DNA of 35,163 bases. Origin: Acidobacteriota bacterium (GTDB lineage Bacteria; Acidobacteriota; Aminicenantia; UBA2199). Location: positions 1-35,163 of the forward strand of contig JALOLA010000017.1 of assembly GCA_025456205.1 (NCBI GenBank), read 5' to 3'. Shown piece by piece: positions 24,466 to 31,696 of the stretch. The notes under the pieces were generated by a model. That model was not told the origin of the DNA and ran no database searches. It saw only the letters and a program-made list of their open reading frames with translations. A program made the position numbers and the translations under genes. The first letter of the stretch is position 1. Each line of letters starts with the position of its first letter.

Positions 24466-25002
24466 TTATAGGATTTTCAGGCTGTAGAGCCGCAGCTGGC
24501 GGTCCAGGTCGCGGTGGCGGGGGAACTCGGAGCGGACCAGGGCCTTGAACTCGGGGCCGTGGTTGCGCACCCTGAGGTGGGCCAGCTCGTGGTGGACGAT
24601 GAAGGCGACCAGTTCGTCGGGCAGCACCTGCAGCCAGGTATTCAGGTTGATCTTGCCCTTGGGGCTGCAGCTCCCCCATTTGCTTTTCATGCGCCGGAAG
24701 CCGGTCCCCGCAGGCTTCACGGCCAGGATGGCGGCGTATTTTGCCAGCAGTTCGCGGACCAGGGCCAAAAACTCATCGTTGGAGCGGCGCTGCAGCTCAA
24801 GCTCCTCGGCCTTGAGGCGCTGGCGCTGGAACCACTCGTGCTTTTCCAGGATCCAGTCGCGGTGGCGGTCGATGACCGGCCGCGGGTCGAGGTGGCGGGG
24901 CAGGACCACGCTCAGGCGGCCCTGGCGAAACGCAAGGCGCACGCGGCGGCCGCTGCGGCGCAGCACCTGGCAGCTGATCCCCTCCAGGTCGATGGTCTCC
25001 AT
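24466..25002 (-). CDS. YgjP/DUF45-type metallopeptidase
   Basis: The 178-aa protein has the zinc motif HHELAH with a third ligand candidate His in RVRNHGPEFKALV. RRMKSKWGSCSPKGKINLN and WLQVLPDELVAFIVHHELAH form the conserved WGSC...HELAH block of the YgjP (M48-related) family. No signal peptide is present, so it acts in the cytoplasm; family substrates are poorly known. The start has only a weak GGGAT upstream. It follows the beta-CASP nuclease gene by 17 nt and probably shares its transcript. Confidence 0.85.
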   Translation of the reverse strand: METIDLEGISCQVLRRSGRRVRLAFRQGRLSVVLPRHLDPRPVIDRHRDWILEKHEWFQRQRLKAEELELQRRSNDEFLALVRELLAKYAAILAVKPAGTGFRRMKSKWGSCSPKGKINLNTWLQVLPDELVAFIVHHELAHLRVRNHGPEFKALVRSEFPRHRDLDRQLRLYSLKIL

Positions 25003-25019
25003 GGTCCGATCCCAGCGCC

Positions 25020-26426
25020 TCAGTTCAGCTCATGAACGGCGCCGTACTCGACGATCTCCACCGCGGGGATGCCGATGCCCAGTAGCTCGCGCTGTAGGTT
25101 CTCCAGCGCCGCGTCCTCGCCGTGCACCAGGAATATCTTCTTCAAGCGCTGCAGGTCGTGGCGTTTCAGCCAGGCGCTGGTCTCGGCGTAGTCGGCGTGG
25201 GCGGAAAAAGCGTTCAGGGTGGCGATCTCGGCCTTCACCTGGTAGGACCTGCCGAAGATCTTGACCTCCCTGGCCCGCTCGGCCAGGCGGCGGCCCAGGG
25301 TGTTCTCCGCCATGAAGCCGACGATGGCGACGATATTGTCCGGGTTCTCGATTTGCTGGATCAGGTGGTGCAGGATGCGCCCCGACTCGGCCATGCCGCT
25401 GGCGGCGATGATGATGGCCGGGCCCTGGAAGGCGTTGATCTCCTTGGACTCGGCGCTGGAAACGACATAGCGGATGTTCTCGAAGCCGAAGGGGTCGACG
25501 TTGACGCTGATGAAGCGACGGATGGTCTCCTCGTCGAAGCACTCGGGATGGATCTTGAAGATGGCGGTGGCGTTGACCGCCATGGGCGAGTCGATGAAAA
25601 TGGGCAGTTTGGGCACCTTGCCCTCCAGCTGCAGGGTATGGATGAGATAGATCAGCTCCTGGGTGCGCTCGATGGTGAAGGCGGGGATGATGATCTTGCT
25701 GCGCCGCGCCTGGGCCTTGTGGATGATCTCGGCCAGCTCGCCGGCGGCCATGCCGATCGTCTTGTGCAGGCGGTTGCCGTAGGTCCCCTCCAGCACCAGG
25801 TAGTCCATGGCCGGCATGACCTCGGGATCGCGGATGATCGGCAGCCCGGGGCGCCCGAGATCGCCGCTGAAACCGACGCGCATGCCGCCCGGCAGGGTGA
25901 TGTGCGTCAAGGCCGCGCCCAGGATGTGGCCGGCATCGAAGAACTCGGCCGTCACCCCGTCCAGGGGGCGGAAGGGGCGGTGATAGTCGCTGGTGACGAA
26001 ATGCCGCAGAGGCTGGACGGCTTCCTCGGCGCTGTACAGAGGTTCGTACGCGGTCAGCTTCCTCTCCGGGTACTTGGCCGCTTTACCCTTGATGATCTCG
26101 TAGTCCTTCTGCTGGATGTGGGCGCTGTCCAGGAGGATGATCTGGGCGATGTCGCGGCTGGCGGAAGTGGTGTGGATGTTGCCCTTGAACCCGTTCTTGA
26201 CCAGGATCGGCAGGGCGCCCGAATGGTCGAAATGGGCGTGGGTCAGGATCAGGGCCTCGACCGCCGCGGCGTCAAATGGCATTTCCTTGTTCTTGTGGTA
26301 GGATTCATCGCGCCGGCCCTGGAACATGCCGCAATCGACCTGCAGCACCCGGCCGTTGATGTCGAGAAAATGCCTGGACCCCGTGACTTCGCGGCAGGCG
26401 CCGTGGGAGTAGAGTTTTATGGCCAT
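25020..26426 (-). CDS. metallo-beta-lactamase-fold beta-CASP RNA nuclease
   Basis: The 468-aa protein resembles bacterial and archaeal CPSF-like RNases. Metal motifs: THAHFDHSG near residue 63, AGHILGAA near 167, FSGDLGRPGLPI, and in the beta-CASP part IPAFTIERTQEL, SGMAESGRILHH, FSAHADY and FLVHGED. These make a complete two-metal site, so nuclease activity toward RNA is likely. Two ATGs stand in a row (26429, 26426); I choose the second, because the first lies only two bases after the -10 box. The gene precedes the YgjP-type protease by 17 nt. Confidence 0.9.
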   Translation of the reverse strand: MAIKLYSHGACREVTGSRHFLDINGRVLQVDCGMFQGRRDESYHKNKEMPFDAAAVEALILTHAHFDHSGALPILVKNGFKGNIHTTSASRDIAQIILLDSAHIQQKDYEIIKGKAAKYPERKLTAYEPLYSAEEAVQPLRHFVTSDYHRPFRPLDGVTAEFFDAGHILGAALTHITLPGGMRVGFSGDLGRPGLPIIRDPEVMPAMDYLVLEGTYGNRLHKTIGMAAGELAEIIHKAQARRSKIIIPAFTIERTQELIYLIHTLQLEGKVPKLPIFIDSPMAVNATAIFKIHPECFDEETIRRFISVNVDPFGFENIRYVVSSAESKEINAFQGPAIIIAASGMAESGRILHHLIQQIENPDNIVAIVGFMAENTLGRRLAERAREVKIFGRSYQVKAEIATLNAFSAHADYAETSAWLKRHDLQRLKKIFLVHGEDAALENLQRELLGIGIPAVEIVEYGAVHELN

Positions 26427-26431
26427 CATAT

Positions 26432-26460
26432 TTTATACAATTTCCCGGCCCCAATTGCAA
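26432..26460 (-). promoter_or_regulatory. promoter giving a leaderless beta-CASP mRNA
   Basis: TTGCAA (26455-26460), 17 bp, TATAAA (26432-26437), followed by AT and then ATGATG. Transcription would begin inside or at the second ATG (26426). Confidence 0.5.
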
Positions 26461-26485
26461 GGCCAGGCGGAACCAGGGAAGAATC

Positions 26486-26608
26486 AGGGAAGAGAGAGGG
26501 AAGAAGGAGGGAAAGGCAGAGGGAAGACAAATTGGGAAAAATTCCCTATAAGGGTGTTTTCACTCTCTCTTCCCTCACTCTTCCCTTGTCTTTCCCTCTC
26601 TCTTCCCT
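26486..26608. repeat. purine/pyrimidine inverted repeat in spacer
   Basis: AGGGAAGAGAGAGGGAA (26486-26502) is an exact 17-bp inverted copy of 26592-26608. The arms are built of GGGAAGA and TCTTCCC words, all purine on one side and all pyrimidine on the other, around a small inner hairpin (GGGAAAAATTCCC, 26534-26546). It lies just beyond the end of the M16 operon and upstream of the beta-CASP promoter, so it could stop or stabilise the M16 transcript. Confidence 0.7.
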
Positions 26609-26625
26609 TTTCTTCTCTGAGCCGG

Positions 26626-27933
26626 CTATTGCTTCGGTCCGATCTGCAATGAGACCCAGCGCTCGGGGGCCAGTCCGGCGCGCAGGAAGGCGTTGAACTC
26701 CTCCAGGCCGATCTTTTCCAGTCGCGCCGCGAAATCCCCCGCCAGGCGCCAGGAAAGCCCGGCCCCCTCCAGGAAGGCCATGGTGGCGGCGCGGCGCTCG
26801 CGGCCCTCGTTCTCGCGCCAGAATTCGGCCCGGGCATAAGCCTTGGCGGACGCCAGCCCGGCCGCGTCGATGCCGTCGCTGCCGACGGCCTTCAGCAGAC
26901 GCTCCAGCTCCACCCGAGCTTCAGCGCTGCGCCGGGCCTCGGTCTTCAGGGTGACGTTCAGCAGCATGGCATCGCGGTTGGGCTGCAGCTCGGCGTTCAG
27001 GCCGTACGCCAGGTTGCCGTGGCTGCGCAGGGGCCACAGGCGGCTGCCGATGCCCTTGCCGAGCCAGGATTCCAGCAGGGCGGCCAGGACAAAGTGATCG
27101 GCATCGAGCTGCGGCAGCAGCACCGAAAAGGAGACCAGGGTCTGCGCCGTCTGTTTTTCGACGGCGAGCGCGGACGGCGGGCGGCGGGGCGGCAGCGACC
27201 GGGACGGCAGCCGCTCCCCGGCGGGGAATCGGCCCAGCCGGCGGGCGATCAGCGGCCGGAGGCGCTCCTCGTCGAGATCGCTGATGACCACGGCGACCAT
27301 GTTGCCGCCGACGTAATGGCTGCGGAAAAAGGCCTGGATGTCCTTCCTGCCGATGCGCTCCAGCGAGGCCTCGTCGCCGAAGCGCGCCGCCCCGTACCCG
27401 GAAGCGCCGAAATAACCGGCGGCCAGGGTCTTGCGCATGAGCGCGTCGGCATCGTCGCCCTCCATCTTCTGCAGGTGGCGCATCAGGTCCTTGAGGGCGC
27501 CGACGCGCAGGTCGGAAATGAGTGGCTCGCTCATCATGCCCGCCAGGATATCCAATGTGGCATCCAGGTGGCCGCTCAGTGAACGGATGGTGACCAGCGA
27601 GTAATCGCCCATGACCGCCAGGGAAAAGGACGAGCCGAAGTCCATCAGCTGCTGCAGCCTGGCCTGTTCCGTGATCTCCAGGCCCAGGCGGGCGGTGAGA
27701 TACGCCAGCCCCGGCATGCCGGGGGGGTCATCGTTGTCGCCGCCGCGGACCAGCAGCTGCACAACGGTGATGGGCGCCGACGCGTCCTGCTGCAGGATCA
27801 CGGCCATGCCGTTCTCCAGGGTGAAGGCGCGGGGCTCGCGGCCCAGGCTCCAGGGGGAGCCGCCGCTTCCGTAACCCGGCGCGGGCAGCAGGGCCGGCAG
27901 CAGGAGCAACAGGGCCAGAGCGCGCCGGCTCAT
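26626..27933 (-). CDS. M16-family protein lacking the zinc motif (inactive partner)
   Basis: The 435-aa protein has a signal peptide (MSRRALALLLLLPALLPAPG). The M16 fold is visible from FTLENGMAVILQQDASAPIT through SHYVGGNMVAVVISDLDEE. Where active M16 enzymes have HxxEH, this one reads MPGLAYLTARLGLEI, with no His or Glu pair. Such non-catalytic halves form complexes with an active M16 subunit, and an active one is encoded just upstream with ATGA overlap (27930-27933). I start at ATG 27933; longer versions run into the partner gene. The likely place is the periplasm. Confidence 0.88.
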   Translation of the reverse strand: MSRRALALLLLLPALLPAPGYGSGGSPWSLGREPRAFTLENGMAVILQQDASAPITVVQLLVRGGDNDDPPGMPGLAYLTARLGLEITEQARLQQLMDFGSSFSLAVMGDYSLVTIRSLSGHLDATLDILAGMMSEPLISDLRVGALKDLMRHLQKMEGDDADALMRKTLAAGYFGASGYGAARFGDEASLERIGRKDIQAFFRSHYVGGNMVAVVISDLDEERLRPLIARRLGRFPAGERLPSRSLPPRRPPSALAVEKQTAQTLVSFSVLLPQLDADHFVLAALLESWLGKGIGSRLWPLRSHGNLAYGLNAELQPNRDAMLLNVTLKTEARRSAEARVELERLLKAVGSDGIDAAGLASAKAYARAEFWRENEGRERRAATMAFLEGAGLSWRLAGDFAARLEKIGLEEFNAFLRAGLAPERWVSLQIGPKQ

Positions 27934-29309
27934 GGCGTTTCTCCGCGCAATGGCGTGATGGCCAGCAGCGCCCATTTCCTGCCGCCGAGAAATTTCCCGG
28001 CCGCGCGGCGCATGGCGGACGAGCTCACCTTGTCCACGCTTTCCAGGTAGGAGCTGCGGACGGGGGTGCGGTTCAGGAGCAGGTAGCGCGAGCAGGCCAC
28101 GCTCAGGTTGAGAGTGGACTCGCGGAAGCTCCCGTTGCCGTACTCCATCTGGTTCTTGGCGCTTTCCAGGTAATCCAGCACGTACATGCGGTCACGGGGC
28201 AGCACGTCCTCCTTGCTGAAATTAAACGACGATACCCGGCCCATGAAGGACGCCACCTCGCCCTTGGCGGCACGGATGTCCTTCTCCTTCAGGGTCACGT
28301 GCAGCACCGCCATGCCGCCGCTGCGCATGGGCGCATAGCTCATGTTCACCCTGTCAGCGAGCAGGCGGTTGCCGCGCAGGACGCTGTTCAGCAGCGGGTT
28401 CAGGCCGCCGCCCAGGATATGCGTCAGCAGGCTGAAGGGCAGCCGCTGCTCATCGTTGAAGTCCGGGGCCAGCCAGCCGATGAAAAGGTGGCTTTCCTGG
28501 ACATCCAGCTCGATCTGCCGCTCGCTGTTCTTCTCCAGGCGCGCCGGCGGCGGCACCTCGGCCGCTGGCGCCGCGGCCCTGGCCAGCGCGCCCCAGTTGC
28601 GGCGCACCTCCTCCTCCATGGCGGCCAGGGTGAAGTCGCCGATGACCGACAGGGCGCAGCGGCCCGGCACCAGCCGCGGGGCGCAGAAGGCCCGCAGCGT
28701 CTCGACCGTGGCGGCGCGGATGGTGCTGCCATCGCCGTATACCGGCCGGCCGTAGGGGTGCCCGGCGAAGAGCTGCTCCATCAGCAGCAGGCGCCCCAGG
28801 AACGCCGGCTCGTCGCGCAGCTGCAGGATCTCCTCGTTGATGATGCGCTTCTCGCTCTCCAGCTGCCGCGGGTCGAGCTCAGCGAAAAAAACAGCCTGGC
28901 GCATCTGCTCCAGGGCCCAGGCACTCTCCGCCCCCGGGCATGAAACCTCGAAAGTCATCAGGTCATGGTCGGTGTGGGCATTGTGCGCGACGCCGTGGCG
29001 GCGAAGCTCGGCCAGGCGGGACTCGCTGTTCATGCCGCCGCCGCTGCCGAACAGCAGCATGTGCTCAAACAGGTGGGCGTAGCCGCTCGTCTCCGCGCTT
29101 TCATCCTTGGTGCCCAGGTCGATGGCCAGGGCCATGCCCGTCAGCGGCAGGTCGCGCTTTTCCTGCAGCAGCACCTGCAGGCCGTTGTCCAGGGTGAAAT
29201 ATTTGGAGGCGGCGCGCTCGCCCGCCGCGGCCGGGGCCGTCCCGCCCGCGACGCACAGCAGGACCAGGCAGCTCCAGGCAAGGCAGAGGAACAGCCGACG
29301 GGCTTTCAT
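27930..29309 (-). CDS. catalytic M16 zinc peptidase, exported
   Basis: The 459-aa protein has a signal peptide (MKARRLFLCLAWSCLVLLCV...). The zinc motif is HLFEH (near residue 78, in YAHLFEHMLLFGS), with the downstream glutamate in SEKRIINEEILQLRDEP. Later M16 segments follow: LFAGHPYGRPVYGD and a C-terminal domain with ILGGGLNPLLNSVLRG. It would cleave unfolded peptides in the periplasm with the inactive partner. An ATG at 29318 lies in the -10 box, so the start at 29309 is preferred; there is no ribosome site. It is divergent from the symporter gene, 100 nt apart. Confidence 0.9.
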   Translation of the reverse strand: MKARRLFLCLAWSCLVLLCVAGGTAPAAAGERAASKYFTLDNGLQVLLQEKRDLPLTGMALAIDLGTKDESAETSGYAHLFEHMLLFGSGGGMNSESRLAELRRHGVAHNAHTDHDLMTFEVSCPGAESAWALEQMRQAVFFAELDPRQLESEKRIINEEILQLRDEPAFLGRLLLMEQLFAGHPYGRPVYGDGSTIRAATVETLRAFCAPRLVPGRCALSVIGDFTLAAMEEEVRRNWGALARAAAPAAEVPPPARLEKNSERQIELDVQESHLFIGWLAPDFNDEQRLPFSLLTHILGGGLNPLLNSVLRGNRLLADRVNMSYAPMRSGGMAVLHVTLKEKDIRAAKGEVASFMGRVSSFNFSKEDVLPRDRMYVLDYLESAKNQMEYGNGSFRESTLNLSVACSRYLLLNRTPVRSSYLESVDKVSSSAMRRAAGKFLGGRKWALLAITPLRGETP

Positions 29310-29316
29310 GCCGGAC

Positions 29317-29345
29317 ATTGTAGCAGAAAACAAAACGATTTTACA
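29317..29345 (-). promoter_or_regulatory. possible promoter giving a leaderless M16 mRNA
   Basis: TACAAT (29317-29322) is a good -10; the -35 at 17 bp is weak (TGTAAA, 29340-29345). The +1 would be 29310, one base before ATG 29309. Confidence 0.45.
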
Positions 29346-29363
29346 TCGCGGCCGCGGCGCGGG

Positions 29364-29392
29364 TTTCAAAAAAGTTGCAAATCCGCTATCAT
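29364..29392 (+). promoter_or_regulatory. possible promoter of the symporter gene
   Basis: TTTCAA (29364-29369), 17 bp, TATCAT (29387-29392). The start near 29399 gives an 11-nt leader with AAGGGA. The -35 is weak. Confidence 0.35.
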
Positions 29393-29409
29393 CTGCCTCA
29401 AGGGAACGC

Positions 29410-30678
29410 ATGAAACTGCACACCAGGATCTTTATCGGTCTGCTGGCCGGGGCGATCGCCGGGTCGCTGCTCGCCCTCTTCGCGGTCAGCGGCGTCGCCG
29501 CCATCATCAAGCCGGTGGGCGACCTTTTCATCAAACTGCTGAAAATGATCGCCATCCCCCTGATCGCCGTCTCGATCATGGGCGCCACGGCCGGCTTCGC
29601 CGACCTGAAAAAACTGGGGCGGGTGGGGCTCAAGGGGCTCTCGTTCTTCCTCGCCAGCATGGTCCTGGCGACCGCCCTGGGCATCGTCGCCGCCAACCTC
29701 TTCCAGCCGGGGCGGAACCTCGACCCGGCCAGGAAGGCGGCGATCCTGGCCGGCATGCAGGCCGATGCCGACCTGCAGAAAAAGGCCGCCATCGGCTCGG
29801 GCGCGCCCAGGGCCGGCGTCGCGGACTTCCTGCTGTCCATGGTCCCGGCCAATCCCTTCACCGCCCTGGCCAACGGCGACATGCTGGCGGTGATCACCTT
29901 CAGTATCCTGCTGGGGCTGGCCTTCAGCCTCATCGCCCCGCAGAAGCGGGACCGGGTGCTGGAGCTGCTTGACGCCCTCAACGACGCCCTGATCGTGCTG
30001 GTGAAGGGGGTGATGCGCCTGGCCCCCTACGCCGTTTTCGCCCTGATCACCTCGGTCATCGCCCAGTTCGGCTTCCATTTCCTGCTGGCGCTGCTCGAGT
30101 ATTCGCTGGTGACCATCGGCGTGATGGCCGTCTTCCTGTTCGCCTACTACGGCCTGGCCGTCCTCCTGCTGGGGCGCGTCAGCCCGATGCACTTTTTCCG
30201 CTCGCTGAGCTCGGTGGGCCTGCTCGCCTTCTCCACCTCCAGCTCCAACGCCGTCCTGCCCGAGAACATGGTCAGCTGCGAGCAGAAGCTGGACATCGAC
30301 CGCGGCATCGTCTCCTTCATCCTGCCCTTGGGCGCCACCATCAACATGTCGGGCACCTCCATCTACCAGGGTGTGAGCGCCGTGTTCATCGCCCAGGTCT
30401 TCGGCATCGCCCTGTCGCTCCAGCAGCAGCTGCTGATCGTCCTCACGGCCACGCTGGCGGCGGTGGGCACGGCGGGCATCCCCGGCATCGGCATCATCAC
30501 CCTGGCCATGGTCCTGGGAGCGAGCGGCCTGCCGCTGGAGGGCATCGGCCTGATCATCGGCGTGGAGCGCATCCTGGATATGTGCCGCACCGTGCTCAAC
30601 GTCCTCGGCGACTCGGCCACCGCCCTGATCGTCGACCGCTCGGAGAAGCGGCGCGAGCGCCGGCGCACCTGGGTTTGA
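29410..30678 (+). CDS. dicarboxylate/amino-acid:cation symporter (GltP/DctA family)
   Basis: The 422-aa inner-membrane protein has the family landmarks. Hydrophobic helices begin at residue 5 (RIFIGLLAGAIAGSLLALFA). The serine-rich hairpin SSSNAVLP is near 277-284. ATINMSGTSIYQ near 309 is the NMDGT equivalent, with Ser for Asp. MCRTVLNVLGD near 390 is the substrate- and sodium-binding helix. Typical substrates are glutamate, aspartate or C4-dicarboxylates with Na+ or H+; which one cannot be read here. The Asp-to-Ser change may affect cation preference. ATG 29410 has AAGGGA at 29400-29405. Confidence 0.92.
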   Translation: MKLHTRIFIGLLAGAIAGSLLALFAVSGVAAIIKPVGDLFIKLLKMIAIPLIAVSIMGATAGFADLKKLGRVGLKGLSFFLASMVLATALGIVAANLFQPGRNLDPARKAAILAGMQADADLQKKAAIGSGAPRAGVADFLLSMVPANPFTALANGDMLAVITFSILLGLAFSLIAPQKRDRVLELLDALNDALIVLVKGVMRLAPYAVFALITSVIAQFGFHFLLALLEYSLVTIGVMAVFLFAYYGLAVLLLGRVSPMHFFRSLSSVGLLAFSTSSSNAVLPENMVSCEQKLDIDRGIVSFILPLGATINMSGTSIYQGVSAVFIAQVFGIALSLQQQLLIVLTATLAAVGTAGIPGIGIITLAMVLGASGLPLEGIGLIIGVERILDMCRTVLNVLGDSATALIVDRSEKRRERRRTWV

Positions 30679-30799
30679 GGCAAGATGCGCCACCGCCCCG
30701 ACGATCCCGGGCTGCCGAAGAAGATCCTCGCCCTCCCGCCCATAGCCGCGGGGCAGGAATGATGGGGCACAAAGACGTTTCCGCCCGCTTCTCATTTTT

Positions 30800-30808
30800 T
30801 GCTATACT
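30800..30808 (+). promoter_or_regulatory. extended -10 promoter of the barrel-protein gene
   Basis: TGC-TATACT (30800-30808) is an extended -10 element with no useful -35. The predicted start near 30815 gives a leader of about 42 nt with the GAGGAGG site. Confidence 0.45.
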
Positions 30809-30856
30809 CGTTCCGTTGGCCAAATCCGGCCTATCCAGGCCGCTTGAGGAGGATGC

Positions 30857-31561
30857 ATGAAGAAATTCGCTCTCGCACTGTTCGTTTTTCTGGTCGGCAT
30901 GGCAGCGCCGCTGCCAGGAGAGGTCGCCCCCCAGGTGGACCTGGTCAGCCGCTACGTCTGGCGCGGCTTCGACCTGCTGCCCGACAATCACATGGCCATC
31001 CAGCCCTCGTTCACCGTCGACCTGGGCAAGAGCGGATTCTCGCTCAACGTCTGGAGCAGCTTCGCCCTGGCCAACCGCGCTGATTTCAAGTACAGCGACG
31101 AGATCGACCTGACCCTGGCTTATGATCTGTCCATGCCCGAGGGCTGGGAAATGTCCGTCGGCTTCACCCACTACGGCTACTGGTTCGCCCAGGATTTTTC
31201 GTTCAAGGGCAGCACCTCGCAGGAGATATTCGCCACCGTCAGCAGGACCGATCTGCCGCTGGCGCCGACGCTCGCCCTCTACTACGATATCAACCTGGGC
31301 AGCGGTCTTTACGTCACCCTCGGCGGCAGCCATGAGCTGAAAGTGAGCGACAAAGTGAGCCTGGAGCTGGGCGGGCTCGTCGGCTTCAACAGCCGGCAGT
31401 TCATCGACAAGACGGGATTTTCCGACATCGATCTCTATGTCAAGGCACCGCTGCTGCTGGGCGGGGTGACACTGACCCCGTCGCTCAACGTGATGATCCC
31501 GCTCATGGACGAGGTCAACGAAGACACGGAGGTCTGGCTGGGATTATCCGCGGCCTTTTGA
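30857..31561 (+). CDS. small outer-membrane beta-barrel protein, function unknown
   Basis: The 234-aa protein has a signal peptide (MKKFALALFVFLVGMAAPLPG), begins its mature part with VDLVSRYVWRGFDLLP (a phrase common at the start of a conserved family of small outer-membrane barrels), and shows about ten amphipathic strands, ending in VWLGLSAAF with a C-terminal Phe, the outer-membrane sorting mark. I do not recognise a transported substrate. GAGGAGG (30846-30852) precedes ATG 30857. It follows the symporter gene by 178 nt with its own promoter-like element. Confidence 0.85.
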   Translation: MKKFALALFVFLVGMAAPLPGEVAPQVDLVSRYVWRGFDLLPDNHMAIQPSFTVDLGKSGFSLNVWSSFALANRADFKYSDEIDLTLAYDLSMPEGWEMSVGFTHYGYWFAQDFSFKGSTSQEIFATVSRTDLPLAPTLALYYDINLGSGLYVTLGGSHELKVSDKVSLELGGLVGFNSRQFIDKTGFSDIDLYVKAPLLLGGVTLTPSLNVMIPLMDEVNEDTEVWLGLSAAF

Positions 31562-31564
31562 ACC

Positions 31565-31591
31565 GGGAACGAGCGAGTAGGGCTCGTTCTC
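31565..31591 (+). terminator. hairpin after the barrel gene (no U-tract)
   Basis: GAACGAGC and GCTCGTTC (31567-31574 and 31582-31589) make an 8-bp perfect stem with a 7-base loop; one GU and one GC pair extend it. No T-run follows, so it is not a standard intrinsic terminator; it may be a stabilising 3' hairpin. Confidence 0.35.
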
Positions 31592-31652
31592 CGCTGTGGG
31601 ACATGGAGGTATTCTTCGCCGAAGGATGGATCCGTCGGGAATGCACCGGCGC

Positions 31653-31681
31653 TTTAAAAAAACCGCCGGATCCACTATCAT
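31653..31681 (+). promoter_or_regulatory. possible promoter of the DUF1028 gene, inside a palindromic region
   Basis: TTTAAA (31653-31658), 17 bp, TATCAT (31676-31681); start near 31688. The -35 lies in the loop of CCGGCG/CGCCGG (31646-31651 and 31664-31669). GGATCC occurs on both sides, at 31628-31633 and 31668-31673. Confidence 0.35.
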
Positions 31682-31696
31682 CCAGGGGGAGGCAAC

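Noticed and set aside
27934..27975. Earlier start of the inactive M16 gene
   Set aside because: It would lie inside the end of the catalytic M16 gene and put extra residues before a normal signal peptide.
29310..29981. Long N-terminal extension of the catalytic M16 frame across the symporter promoter
   Set aside because: It would be antisense to the symporter gene and lacks a start signal; the signal peptide begins at 29309.
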